NCBI RefSeq assembly: GCF_000011205.1 | Contig: NC_003106.2 | Span: forward strand, 2,432,001-2,496,000 | Origin: Sulfurisphaera tokodaii str. 7 | Lineage (GTDB): Archaea; Thermoproteota; Thermoprotei_A; Sulfolobales; Sulfolobaceae | Length of the DNA: 64,000 nt | Direction: 5' to 3' | Part shown: piece by piece, positions 18,653 through 26,976 of the stretch | How the letters are laid out: the number at the start of each line of letters is the position of its first letter | How positions within the stretch are numbered: the stretch's first letter is position 1 | Made by a program: the position numbers and the translations under genes | Notes under the pieces: model-generated | What the model was told of the DNA's origin: nothing | Database searches by the model: none | What the model saw: the letters and a program-made list of their open reading frames with translations, nothing else

Positions 18653-19453
18653 ATGATATTTGGTGATTTCATTAGAAATAAAGAGATAAGAAAAAGAGTC
18701 ATAAAGGAGGAACTTGGGGCAGAGGAAGATGAAATCCCAGAAAGGGTAGTAGTAACGCCCATACCACTTAATACTCAATTTCCAAAAAACTTCGAAGACA
18801 TACTAATTAATATGGGTATTAAAGTAAATAGGTTAAAAGTAGGAGACCAAATACTTCAGCAATTTCAAGGAAATTTATTTCTTGAAAAAGACGGTAGTAG
18901 GGGATTTATTGCATTTATAGGCAGAGGTTTAATAGATTTCACCGAGAGAATACGGATTTTAGCTACGATTTCGCAGATTAAAGATATACTATTTATAGGT
19001 ACTGCAGGATCCTTATCTAATGAAATATTAATAGGGGACTTAAACATACCAAAGTATGTTGTCCCGTTTGAAAACATAAGTGATTTTTACGTTGACCCTA
19101 CAGCAGCAATTCCGCAAGCTGACGAAACTCTTTTAGACGAAATTTATGAATATGCTAAGGAAACTGAAGCTAAAGCATACTCAGCATTACATGCAACAAT
19201 CCTTTTCCCTTATTCTGAAACTACTGAGTTTTTAAACTACTTAGTAAATATAGGTGTTTCTACAATAGATATGGAAGTTAGTGCTTTCTATAAGGTAACT
19301 AAATTTTACGGCAAAAGAGCGGTAGCGGTATTACGAATTTCAGATATGCCTCTAATAGAACTACATAAACAAAAGGAACTAATTAAAGTGAAAAGGGAAA
19401 TAGCAATTAATGCAATTTTTAAAATTGTGTTAAGATTCTTAAAACTGATTTAA
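18653..19453 (+). CDS. Nucleoside phosphorylase-superfamily protein
   Basis: A 266-residue protein of the PNP/UDP phosphorylase fold. The phosphate-site glycine motif is LFIGTAGSLSNEI (about 113-125), and the ribose-binding signature is VSTIDMEVSAFYKV (about 202-215), where MEV is the hallmark of hexameric nucleoside phosphorylases. AVAVLRISDMP is the following conserved strand. It should split a nucleoside (or methylthioadenosine-like compound) with phosphate, but the base specificity is not readable. A TATA box (18622-18633) lies 26 bp before ATG, giving a leaderless mRNA. It stands alone. Confidence 0.75.
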   Translation: MIFGDFIRNKEIRKRVIKEELGAEEDEIPERVVVTPIPLNTQFPKNFEDILINMGIKVNRLKVGDQILQQFQGNLFLEKDGSRGFIAFIGRGLIDFTERIRILATISQIKDILFIGTAGSLSNEILIGDLNIPKYVVPFENISDFYVDPTAAIPQADETLLDEIYEYAKETEAKAYSALHATILFPYSETTEFLNYLVNIGVSTIDMEVSAFYKVTKFYGKRAVAVLRISDMPLIELHKQKELIKVKREIAINAIFKIVLRFLKLI

Positions 19454-19897
19454 TCTCGCACGATCTATATCCCTATAGATTTTTAATTCCGCAGAGATGT
19501 TAAAGATGAGTCTCATAGAACCTTATATGAGTAGCATTTATAGGAAAATCGTTACATTCACACGTTATGTTAAAAATGCATAAAAAAATATCTTCTTATA
19601 GTTGAAAATTTCCTTTTAGTAATTGATATGATTAAGAAATTTAAAATATTTATTAACTCATGAACAAATATTATGATTTTTAGGTAAAGGCGTTCAGTAA
19701 TAAAATCTTTCAGTTAAACTTCAGTTATAATGCTAGCTAAGATTGCCCCTGTAAGAATTTCTTTAAACTACTAATTTGATTATTTCTTTGTAGAATTATA
19801 CTAATTCTATGTAAAAATACAACTAGTAAAGAGCGTGTGAACGACCCAAATAAGGTCTCTTACGAAAATAAATAGGCTAATTTATAATTAAGACGTT
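19454..19897. other. Intergenic region holding a repeat relic
   Basis: No coding sequence is supported. It contains the second copy of the dispersed repeat (19689-19747) and otherwise AT-rich sequence. There is no TATA box placed for a flanking start, since both flanking genes end here. Confidence 0.4.
19689..19747. repeat. Dispersed ~58-bp repeat, copy 2
   Basis: It matches 1514-1571 in the same orientation, from GGCGTTCAGTAATAAA to GCTAGCTAAGATTGCC, with one extra A and scattered substitutions. Homology stops at the same place (after GATTGCC) in both copies, which suggests a fixed element end. The copy lies in an intergenic region with no transposase nearby. Confidence 0.6.
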
Positions 19898-20209
19898 CTA
19901 GATTCTCAGAGACTGTGGTACCTGGACAGCTAATTTAGATATTATAGCCTTCTTTACTTCGTCCTTTTCAAAACCTATGCATTGTATAGCTACTAATTTG
20001 TTCTTACTCGTATCTATTTCAAGAAGACAAACTGAATCGTAATTTATACAACGAAGAATTACTTGAGTTAGAGTGCCAGGTTTAATTTCTACCCTATACG
20101 TAACTTCTATACCGTGAATTAGTAGTCTAAACTTATCATTATCTATCCATTGTACATCTTTAAACACAATCACCTTTCTATCACCACTGTGATATCTGAT
20201 TTGACACAT
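19898..20209 (-). CDS. Hypothetical protein, 103 residues
   Basis: I do not recognise this protein. It looks beta-rich (KVIVFKDVQWIDNDKFRLLI, then LTQVILRCINYDSVCLLEID) with four cysteines. It overlaps the upstream gene by 40 bp, so the two are co-translated; a later start would shorten the overlap. Paired with the equally small upstream protein it may form a heteromeric complex, which is inference only. Confidence 0.5.
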   Translation of the reverse strand: MCQIRYHSGDRKVIVFKDVQWIDNDKFRLLIHGIEVTYRVEIKPGTLTQVILRCINYDSVCLLEIDTSKNKLVAIQCIGFEKDEVKKAIISKLAVQVPQSLRI

Positions 20210-20484
20210 ATTTTCTGGTTCTTAAATAGAGGTTTAAGCTCTTCTTGTAGAGTTTTTGCTATACATTCACAATATTCTCCTCCTTCAATTATCTCGTACT
20301 CAAAGATGTAACCAGAGAGGAAGGGCGGAGGCCTATAATTCGCTAAATGATCATGAGAGCAATCAACATATAATACTTTATTTTGCGTTCTAATGATCAC
20401 TACTACATCTTTCATGAATGCATATTTACCCCTAACTTCAGAAGGAAAAATTCTAATAGTTTTGTAAGGTACTTTTATTAACAT
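20170..20484 (-). CDS. Hypothetical protein, 104 residues
   Basis: No family recognised. The sequence begins with a strand-rich part (IKVPYKTIRIFPSEVRGKYA) and has cysteines and histidines in VDCSHDHLANY and GGEYCECIAK, a pattern that could bind a metal ion. It starts 7 bp after the membrane-protein gene upstream and overlaps the next gene, so three genes form a compact operon. There is no signal peptide. Confidence 0.5.
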   Translation of the reverse strand: MLIKVPYKTIRIFPSEVRGKYAFMKDVVVIIRTQNKVLYVDCSHDHLANYRPPPFLSGYIFEYEIIEGGEYCECIAKTLQEELKPLFKNQKICVKSDITVVIER

Positions 20485-20490
20485 TACCTA

Positions 20491-20886
20491 TCAACCAAAT
20501 ATCTTTTTTTGTATTTTTCTATACAAGTATAATACACCTAATTGTATTACGCATAATCCTATAATAGTTAGGGCCAAATATACTATATATAGTGGTAAGG
20601 AAAAGAATGATAGATACAATGAATATATCACAATTGCTATAGCTGATTTTATAATCCCATATATGACTGCGTCCTTTAATTGAGCTATTATTAGTCCAAG
20701 AATTACTCCGTTTACGACTGCTGACCATAAGGGAACTGCGAATAAAAGCGAAAATATTAAACTACCCTTAGCTAGACCTAAGCTCTCTAATGCAGTATAA
20801 ATAGAGGCTGAGAAAAATATATTTACAAAATAAAGGATACCGCCGATAAACCTGATAGTACTTAATTGCTTTTCAAGTCCTTCCAT
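20491..20886 (-). CDS. Four-helix integral membrane protein, 131 residues
   Basis: Four hydrophobic segments (about 13-33, 42-68, 72-92, 98-122) alternate with short charged loops, ending in the basic tail YRKIQKKIFG, so the C-terminus should be cytoplasmic. I know of no family match. It leads a compact operon with two small soluble proteins, perhaps as their membrane anchor. The upstream 450 bp contains no other gene. Confidence 0.55.
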   Translation of the reverse strand: MEGLEKQLSTIRFIGGILYFVNIFFSASIYTALESLGLAKGSLIFSLLFAVPLWSAVVNGVILGLIIAQLKDAVIYGIIKSAIAIVIYSLYLSFFSLPLYIVYLALTIIGLCVIQLGVLYLYRKIQKKIFG

Positions 20887-21337
20887 TTAATCACCACAAA
20901 TAATATATAGACATTATACCTTTATATATTTATATTAATAAAAGTACAAAAACTTAACAATTATTTAATTAAAACTTTCTAAAAAATAGATAAAAAATTA
21001 TAAATTAAACTAGATTTGATTAAATTTAAATTTTTAGATGTATAGTCATGTTTCGTAAATATATTACAAAATACATATTAACTCTCTACTTAACTTCTAT
21101 CAAAATGAAAATTAAATCTCTTCACTATTAAATCGATAGAAATATATTCATTATAATGTATAACACTCTAAAAGCATATTTGTTTTATGGATTAGATATT
21201 AAATTCTTATCATACATAAAAGGAGGTAAACTAGTTCTTAGGATAACAGGGAAAAGATAATAAACAAGTTACTTTAAAATCTTGTACTTAAACTTTATGA
21301 TCAGATCTATGTATCTAGTTAGAATAGGAAGGCAATC
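20887..21337. other. 450-bp intergenic region
   Basis: It carries the promoter of the membrane-protein operon (TATA-like tttatatattta near 20922-20933 on either strand). A 34-codon ORF at 21156-21260 ends with a basic, strand-like tail and has no promoter I can see; I do not call it. Nothing else is recognisable. Confidence 0.35.
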
Positions 21338-22348
21338 TCACTCAACTAACTTACTAACATCCTTAAATTTTAGTGGGTTTCCAAGAACAAATAATATTTC
21401 TCCTGGTTTTACTTCAGTTTCCTTAGAAAAGTAAGGATCTAATTTTCCATCATGAAGTATCGCTATGGGTATTATACCTTCTGGAAGTTCACTTAACTTA
21501 AAGTTTTTCTTTACTTCAAAGACTCCTATTGAGTAATCCCTATCGCTCGATGGATAAACAATTCCTGCAAAGTTCTTTGAGATAGCTGCGGATGCCATAA
21601 TCCTACCCATAAATTCTTCAAAAGGAATTACAATATCTGCTCCTGCTGTTTTAAATACGTCAATCAGTGACGAGTCCTTTATCATCGTTACAATTATTAA
21701 TGGTGGATTTAGCTTTTGGACTTTTAGTGTAATTAATAGTGTTTGCGAATCATCCTCCATAGCTATTATTGCCGAGCTAGCATTTTTTATTCCAGCAGTG
21801 AGTAAGTTATTTTCATCATTAGGATCACCAAAGATTACCTTATCACTCTTCAATTCGTCATAAAGCTTTTTGGAACTAGTAACTACTACGTAGTCTTTAC
21901 CTAATATTTCAAGCCTTTTAACCGCAGATAGAATACTTTCTGTATTACCAATTACTACAATATGACCTTTCATAAGCTTCCCTCTCCATCTTGCTCTAGC
22001 ATCTATCCAAGTATTCCTATTTAATATTGTAGATATTAAAGATTGGGCCATACTAGCAAATAATCCTACAGTGAACAATATCATTACAGTAAGAAACAAC
22101 TTCTCTTGAGAGGGCATTTGATATATATCTGGTGCATAAAGTCCTACTGTTGTAATAACATTTACTGCTGCATATATTGCTGAAATCCAATCTAGGCCTT
22201 GATAGTACACAAAAACAAGAGCAATAGTATAAACAACTATGCTAAGTAAAACGAGTTGAATGTAAATCCTTCTTAAAACGGAATAAGGTGCCGCAATGGT
22301 TTCTAAAATTCTAATGATGTATTTATTCCAAATCCGTATCTTATCCAC
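21338..22348 (-). CDS. Two-helix ion channel with RCK (TrkA-N/TrkA-C) domain
   Basis: A 336-residue protein. Two transmembrane helices (about 27-47 and 83-105) enclose a pore loop, AAVNVITTVGLYAPD. A RCK/TrkA-N domain begins at GHIVVIGNTESILSAVKRLE (Rossmann fold), and a TrkA-C domain occupies the last 80 residues (KLSELPEGIIPIAIL, VKPGEILFVLGNP). This is the MthK/Kch layout for ligand-gated potassium channels. The selectivity filter reads TTVGLY rather than TVGYG, so ion selectivity may differ. Start is GTG at 22348. Confidence 0.85.
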   Translation of the reverse strand: MDKIRIWNKYIIRILETIAAPYSVLRRIYIQLVLLSIVVYTIALVFVYYQGLDWISAIYAAVNVITTVGLYAPDIYQMPSQEKLFLTVMILFTVGLFASMAQSLISTILNRNTWIDARARWRGKLMKGHIVVIGNTESILSAVKRLEILGKDYVVVTSSKKLYDELKSDKVIFGDPNDENNLLTAGIKNASSAIIAMEDDSQTLLITLKVQKLNPPLIIVTMIKDSSLIDVFKTAGADIVIPFEEFMGRIMASAAISKNFAGIVYPSSDRDYSIGVFEVKKNFKLSELPEGIIPIAILHDGKLDPYFSKETEVKPGEILFVLGNPLKFKDVSKLVE

Positions 22349-22462
22349 AATTTTAAATTATAGTTTAGAGTAATAAGGCTAATGTTAAAGCTGTTAAAAC
22401 TGTAATGATAAAAATTCAAAGTTGCTTAAAGCTTATATATTCTTAAAAAGTATAAATTTCTG

Positions 22463-23884
22463 ATGTCAGATAAGCCTACAAAAGAACAAATCTATAAAAA
22501 AGTGGCTGAGTTAACTGCAAGAATTGATAGATTACCTACTATGGTTTTACCAATCTCAGTGATTCTTGCATTAGCATTTGGATACTTTATAGCATTGTAC
22601 GATGTAATTGATATTGGTATTGCTTTTTCCGGCACATCCTTACCATATACAGGGTTAACTTCAACTCAGGCTTCCATTGTAGTATCTATGGGATTAGCTG
22701 GTTATATCCCAGGAGCAATAATTCTAGGGTATTTTGCTGATAAGTACGGTAGGAAACCAATGTTAATGTTTACTGCATTACTAACAGCTATAGGAAGCTT
22801 AGGAAATGCCCTATCATTTAACTTCCCAATGTTTATAGTCTTTAGATTTATAACTGGTATGGGAATTGGTGGTGATTTAATATTAGTACCTACTTACATA
22901 GTAGAAATGGTTCCAGCAGTAAAAAGGGGACAGTATTTTAACCTAGTTTATATTGCTGGATGGGCTGGTTTAGGATTAGGACCATTTCTAGCCTCAGTAA
23001 TTGATTTATTAAATCCCGCAATTGGTTGGAGGGTAATATTCTTAATTGGTGCTACTTTAGCATTTATAGTATTAGTAATAAGGTCTCATGCTAGTGAAAC
23101 TGTAAGAATATTAGCGTTAAAAGGGAAACTTGATGAAGCTGAAAAAATCGTAGCTGAAATGGAAGAGAAAGCAATACAGAAAACTGGTATACAATTACCA
23201 CCATATAATCCCTTAAACTATAAAGTTGAGGAGAAAAACCCCTTCACTATATTTAAGAACAAGAAGTACGCAATCAGAATAATTTCAGTAATGCTGTCTA
23301 TCTTCTTCTTTTATTTTGGAGAATATCCATACTTAACTCAATTCTTACTATGGGCTGGAGGATTATCAAATCTTACAAAGGCCCAGATTAACGAGTTAAC
23401 GTTTTTATACGGTTTAGCTGGTGTTGCAACATTTTTAGGTGCTATAGCATTAAGATTTATAGTTGAAAAAGTCAGAAGAGCTATTTTAACTACTTTAGCA
23501 TATTTTGTGGGAATGCTATTAGGAGTACTAATTGCTACTATAGGTACTATTAACTATAATGTTCCCTTAGCATTTGGAGGAATGCTGTTGACAAACTTTA
23601 TTGGTGTAGGATGGAGTAATCAGTTAAATTACTTAAATGGAACTGAAAATGTACCTACATATGCTAGAGCAACATCATTTGCTTTCAGTGACGGCGCTGC
23701 ACATTTAGGAGCTGCAATATCAACAGCAATAATATTGCCAATTATAAGTAGTCTAGGTGCTCTACCAACTTGGGTATTATTCCAGGTACCAATGGTCATT
23801 ATGGGGATTGTATTAATCTTTGTATTACCTAATACAATTGGCCAAAGTTTAGAGAAGATAAATGAAGCTGAAGCAGGGGTTTAA
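22463..23884 (+). CDS. MFS transporter (sugar/organic acid porter type)
   Basis: A 473-residue protein with 12 transmembrane segments. The loop 2-3 motif GYFADKYGRKPMLM and the segment GMGIGGDLILVPTYIVEM are characteristic of the metabolite:proton symporter and sugar porter families. A central cytoplasmic loop (about 205-265) separates the two six-helix halves. The TATA box ttatatattc (22433-22442) lies about 26 bp before ATG, so the mRNA is leaderless. The substrate is not deducible. Its stop overlaps a convergent small gene by 4 bp. Confidence 0.9.
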   Translation: MSDKPTKEQIYKKVAELTARIDRLPTMVLPISVILALAFGYFIALYDVIDIGIAFSGTSLPYTGLTSTQASIVVSMGLAGYIPGAIILGYFADKYGRKPMLMFTALLTAIGSLGNALSFNFPMFIVFRFITGMGIGGDLILVPTYIVEMVPAVKRGQYFNLVYIAGWAGLGLGPFLASVIDLLNPAIGWRVIFLIGATLAFIVLVIRSHASETVRILALKGKLDEAEKIVAEMEEKAIQKTGIQLPPYNPLNYKVEEKNPFTIFKNKKYAIRIISVMLSIFFFYFGEYPYLTQFLLWAGGLSNLTKAQINELTFLYGLAGVATFLGAIALRFIVEKVRRAILTTLAYFVGMLLGVLIATIGTINYNVPLAFGGMLLTNFIGVGWSNQLNYLNGTENVPTYARATSFAFSDGAAHLGAAISTAIILPIISSLGALPTWVLFQVPMVIMGIVLIFVLPNTIGQSLEKINEAEAGV

Positions 23885-24129
23885 ATCCTAAGGCATTCTT
23901 TAATTTTTTCTATTAGTATTTCTGCGTCATCTTTTTCTATGTGAACAAAATATCTCCAACTTTCATCATTGAGGGAAGGAAAGTGTAAAATAATATTAGA
24001 TATTGCTTTACATTCTTCATTATTTTCTATTTTATCTGGATTATTCTTCAAAAATTGTTTAATAAAATTTATAGCAGTTAAAGGTTTTCCCATTCTAACT
24101 AGTTTTAATGCGTATTCAATTTCCTCCAT
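23881..24129 (-). CDS. Small helical protein, 82 residues
   Basis: A soluble, probably all-helical protein (YALKLVRMGKPLTAINFIKQ at the start), reminiscent of a single TPR-like hairpin but too short to assign. It overlaps the upstream APC permease gene by 25 bp and is likely co-translated with it, suggesting a role as a regulatory or accessory subunit of the transporter. That role is inference. Confidence 0.6.
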   Translation of the reverse strand: MEEIEYALKLVRMGKPLTAINFIKQFLKNNPDKIENNEECKAISNIILHFPSLNDESWRYFVHIEKDDAEILIEKIKECLRI

Positions 24130-25421
24130 TCTAATCCCCAGCTTATAGTTCCTATTATTACACCTCCAATTAATGAAAGTATTCCAACTAATGTTGTTAA
24201 ACCAGAGTAAGGTACTATATTTGAGTAAACACCGTATCCCATTAAAATAACTGCTGAAATTGATAACAAGATATGATAAAGTCTAAATCCTATCATTTTC
24301 TTTGAAAATACTGGAAATAAAGCAGACACTATTACATGTGAACCGTACAAAGTAACTAAGGAAGCTTCTGTAGTAAGTGAGTATACTAAGGCAAACTCAC
24401 CAGTAATCCCAGCTATTAAATTGACTACAAGAAAGAACAATGCTACTACTAAGATTGATTTTAACATATCTTTTCTAATTAAACTGTAAGTTAATCTAGA
24501 TAAGGCTACATATGCTGCAGTTACAGAACCAATTAAACTGTTTATAGTAAAGATAAATATCAATAATGCTATGCTACTTCCCATAACCTTTTGGGCAATA
24601 TAATATGCTGGGTATTGAGTGACATTTAATAGGTTTTTCACGCCAGAATTTGAATAACCAGCAAACGCGATTTCAAAGTATGAAGCAAAAAGTACTGAAA
24701 TCGACGCTATCCAATAAGCATAAAGATAAGATTTTGCTACTGTTTTTCCCTTCCCTACAGCTTCATAACCTAGAAAGAACGATGCACCACCACCGGCAAG
24801 TGTAAAACCTACTGCTAAGGCTCCAGAAAAGAAATCTGATACTGATACTGAAACCTTTAATGGACTCAAAGAGAACCCTGTAATAGATATTACTTTTATT
24901 CCTAAGACAAATATTAGAATAACTTCAATAGTTGAAGTTAAGAGTGCATAAAAAAGTGGTGGTCTTATTCCGCTTAAAAGCAAAAGAGTTAGAATTATAG
25001 GAATTAAAATTTCTATGGTAGTGACTACAATAGATGAAAGTGAGAATTCGGAAGTTATTACTATTCCAGTAAGGTAAGTTGTAGCTGAAGGTAAATATAT
25101 AGCATAACTTATCCAATACAACCAGCCAGCGATTTTACCTAAAAGCTCACCACCACTTCTTCTAGCAAATTCATATATACCTCCAGTAGAGGCAATCACT
25201 TTTGAGTATTCATACCCAATTAATACCCACAAAAAGTAAATTAATACACCAAAAACTCCAGCTATAAATGTTGATGACAGTGAATACTGAAGAGCATATG
25301 TTAAATACGCTGAGGCAGAACCCAAGGGGGCTATAGAACTTAAAGATTGTGCATAAACAAGATAAGTTGGTATAGTATTTTCTTTCGGCTCTAATTTCTT
25401 GGATAAGTTATCCATACGCAT
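24105..25421 (-). CDS. APC-family amino acid permease
   Basis: A 438-residue protein with 12 predicted transmembrane segments. The first (SLSSIAPLGSASAYLTYAL) and the stretch YEYSKVIASTGGIYEFARRSGG match the substrate-binding segments of the amino acid-polyamine-organocation family. It acts as a membrane uptake or exchange carrier; the amino acid is unknown. Start ATG 25421 (or ATG 25415). The first codons overlap a palindrome, 25400-25414, identical to the two at the nickel-permease promoter, so both genes may answer to one regulator. Confidence 0.88.
   Translation of the reverse strand: MRMDNLSKKLEPKENTIPTYLVYAQSLSSIAPLGSASAYLTYALQYSLSSTFIAGVFGVLIYFLWVLIGYEYSKVIASTGGIYEFARRSGGELLGKIAGWLYWISYAIYLPSATTYLTGIVITSEFSLSSIVVTTIEILIPIILTLLLLSGIRPPLFYALLTSTIEVILIFVLGIKVISITGFSLSPLKVSVSVSDFFSGALAVGFTLAGGGASFFLGYEAVGKGKTVAKSYLYAYWIASISVLFASYFEIAFAGYSNSGVKNLLNVTQYPAYYIAQKVMGSSIALLIFIFTINSLIGSVTAAYVALSRLTYSLIRKDMLKSILVVALFFLVVNLIAGITGEFALVYSLTTEASLVTLYGSHVIVSALFPVFSKKMIGFRLYHILLSISAVILMGYGVYSNIVPYSGLTTLVGILSLIGGVIIGTISWGLEWRKLNTH
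25400..25414. promoter_or_regulatory. Third copy of the TGGATAAGTTATCCA palindrome
   Basis: On the minus strand TATGGATAACTTATCCAA is identical over 18 bases to the first site upstream of the Ni/Co permease. It covers the first codons of the APC permease and lies about 21 bp upstream of the TATA box (25423-25434) of the divergent 64-residue protein gene, so it could control either or both. Conservation of a 15-bp perfect palindrome at two promoter regions 11 kb apart is unlikely by chance. Confidence 0.6.
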
Positions 25422-25453
25422 AATTTAAATAAGGCTAATTTAATTTTTTTCTC

Positions 25454-25648
25454 ATGGATAAGGAAAAGATAAAAAACATGTTAGAAGAACTTAAAGATGA
25501 AATAGATTCAATTTCTTCAGAAATAGACGACTTATTAGATAGCATAGATGATTTAAGTGATGACGAATTAAAAAACAAGATAAATGATATTGTAGACTCA
25601 ATTGTAGATTTAAAGGATGATGCTAGAGATTTACAGAAATCAATCTAA
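25454..25648 (+). CDS. Small acidic coiled-coil protein, 64 residues
   Basis: Almost the whole sequence is a heptad-like helix rich in Asp, Glu, Ile and Leu (IDSISSEIDDLLDSIDDLSD). It has no cysteine or aromatic core, so it probably works as a dimer or bundle with a partner. A TATA box at 25423-25434 sits 25 bp before ATG 25454, which supports a leaderless real gene. No family assignment. Confidence 0.65.
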   Translation: MDKEKIKNMLEELKDEIDSISSEIDDLLDSIDDLSDDELKNKINDIVDSIVDLKDDARDLQKSI

Positions 25649-25714
25649 TTTTTTATCATACCGTATTATTTTAAAGATAAATTTAAATTTGTGAAGTTTA
25701 ATAATTAATTTTTG

Positions 25715-25909
25715 ATGATAGCACCTGAATTAGCAATAAAGATAATATTCACTTTAATAAGTATTATTACTGGTTTTTACGGAGTAATGCATATATTATT
25801 TTATAAATTGCAACTTCCAGGCTTTGAAGGAAAATGGGTTATGAACATGTCTGCAACATTATTAACTATTTCCGTAGTATTAATTATATTAGCCTATACT
25901 TTTATTTAG
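25715..25909 (+). CDS. Two-helix membrane protein, 64 residues
   Basis: Two hydrophobic helices (about 7-29 and 43-63) are joined by a short polar loop, PGFEGKWVMN. A TATA-like aatttaaatttg at 25680-25691 lies about 28 bp upstream of ATG 25715; a TTG at 25712 is the alternative start. The next gene begins 21 bp downstream and is probably co-transcribed. Function is unknown. Confidence 0.6.
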   Translation: MIAPELAIKIIFTLISIITGFYGVMHILFYKLQLPGFEGKWVMNMSATLLTISVVLIILAYTFI

Positions 25910-25930
25910 TCTCCTTAATAACTTTGTAAG

Positions 25931-26569
25931 ATGATAAGGATTGGAAAAATAGGAAAAGATGAAGAAGAGTATTATTTCGCTTTTGATAATGGAAAATGGA
26001 GGCAAATTAAAGTCAAAAATAAGATATGGCGTTCTATGAAGGGTTTAAAATATATGGAGGGAGAAATAGATGAACAGAATGGGACTATCATAAAAAGAAT
26101 ATATAAACATGATGAAAGGATTTTCGTAAATTATTATGTAATTTATAATGGAGATTTAAAAGAACTAGAATTAAATTGTGAAGAAAAAGATAAAATCTTT
26201 GAAAAAATTCTTTATGTTTGTGATTATGAAAATAAAATAAAATTTTATCAATATGAAGGAAACCTTTTTGAGGATAAGATACAACTACAAAATTATATTT
26301 ACAATAAGTTGAAAAAAGACTTTGACAATGAACTCATAAAGGTTGAAGGAAAAGTTAAAGTTGAGACGGACAAGGCGTATCTTTTCTCTATTAAGGGAAA
26401 GGAAATTTGGATTCCAAAGAGCATTTGTACTTTAGGAGAAGGTTATATTGAAGTACCACTTTGGTTTGCAAAAAGTAAATCATTAATAAGTAACAAAGAG
26501 TACAATCAGATAATTAATGAGAAGATGAAAAAGTACGAAAGCGAACTAAGTAAAATAGTCTTCATTTAA
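25931..26569 (+). CDS. Hypothetical soluble protein, 212 residues
   Basis: I recognise no domain. The N-terminal 60 residues look like a beta sheet (KIGKDEEEYYFAFDNGKWRQ), the middle is lysine-rich and a later strand pair reads AYLFSIKGKEIWIPKSI. It lies 21 bp after a small membrane-protein gene and converges, with 8 bp overlap, on the COQ7-like gene. Composition is very lysine- and glutamate-rich, unlike its neighbours, but the frame is clean. Confidence 0.6.
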   Translation: MIRIGKIGKDEEEYYFAFDNGKWRQIKVKNKIWRSMKGLKYMEGEIDEQNGTIIKRIYKHDERIFVNYYVIYNGDLKELELNCEEKDKIFEKILYVCDYENKIKFYQYEGNLFEDKIQLQNYIYNKLKKDFDNELIKVEGKVKVETDKAYLFSIKGKEIWIPKSICTLGEGYIEVPLWFAKSKSLISNKEYNQIINEKMKKYESELSKIVFI

Positions 26570-26903
26570 TGAAATGATGTTTCTCATCCTCTACTATCTT
26601 AGCTATCTCTCCATTTATCTCAAAGTTTTTATAGTAAAAATCCAAGGCTTGAGACTCTACTTTATTCACTACTCTTCGTATTACAGCCATACCCATTACT
26701 CCTATTAATATTCCTACAACAACGAGAGTATAATAAACTGGTTTTTCCAGCAAACTCCTCTTAAACTTCCTAAAATATTCCCAATGTGAAAGTTCATTTT
26801 CATACGCTATACGAAATCTTTCCTCTTTTCTTATTATATAAATCCCTTTTGCTAAGCCAGTAGCTCCAGCTTCGCCTAATAAAGCAAGAAAGTGCTTGTC
26901 CAT
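26562..26903 (-). CDS. Miniature COQ7-like ferritin-fold diiron protein
   Basis: At 113 residues this is about half the length of a COQ7/demethoxyubiquinone hydroxylase, but the order of motifs matches it: GEAGATGLAKGIY (COQ7 has GE-x-GA-x-x-IY), ENELSHWEYF (ExxH), a hydrophobic segment after LEKP, VESQALDFYY (VEE..xHY in COQ7) and EDEKHH (ExxH). All six positions expected to carry iron ligands are therefore present or conservatively placed. It may be a membrane-bound hydroxylase or a peroxide/iron-handling protein. Assignment rests on motif order, not overall identity. Confidence 0.5.
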   Translation of the reverse strand: MDKHFLALLGEAGATGLAKGIYIIRKEERFRIAYENELSHWEYFRKFKRSLLEKPVYYTLVVVGILIGVMGMAVIRRVVNKVESQALDFYYKNFEINGEIAKIVEDEKHHFIK

Positions 26904-26976
26904 GGGAAACTTTTAGATAACTGAGTATAAAAAGAAGTGTAAACATTTTTATTTTATGCTACAAGGATGATAAGTA

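Noticed and set aside
21156-21260. 34-codon ORF in the gap before the channel gene
   Set aside because: Too short, with no promoter or motif to support it.
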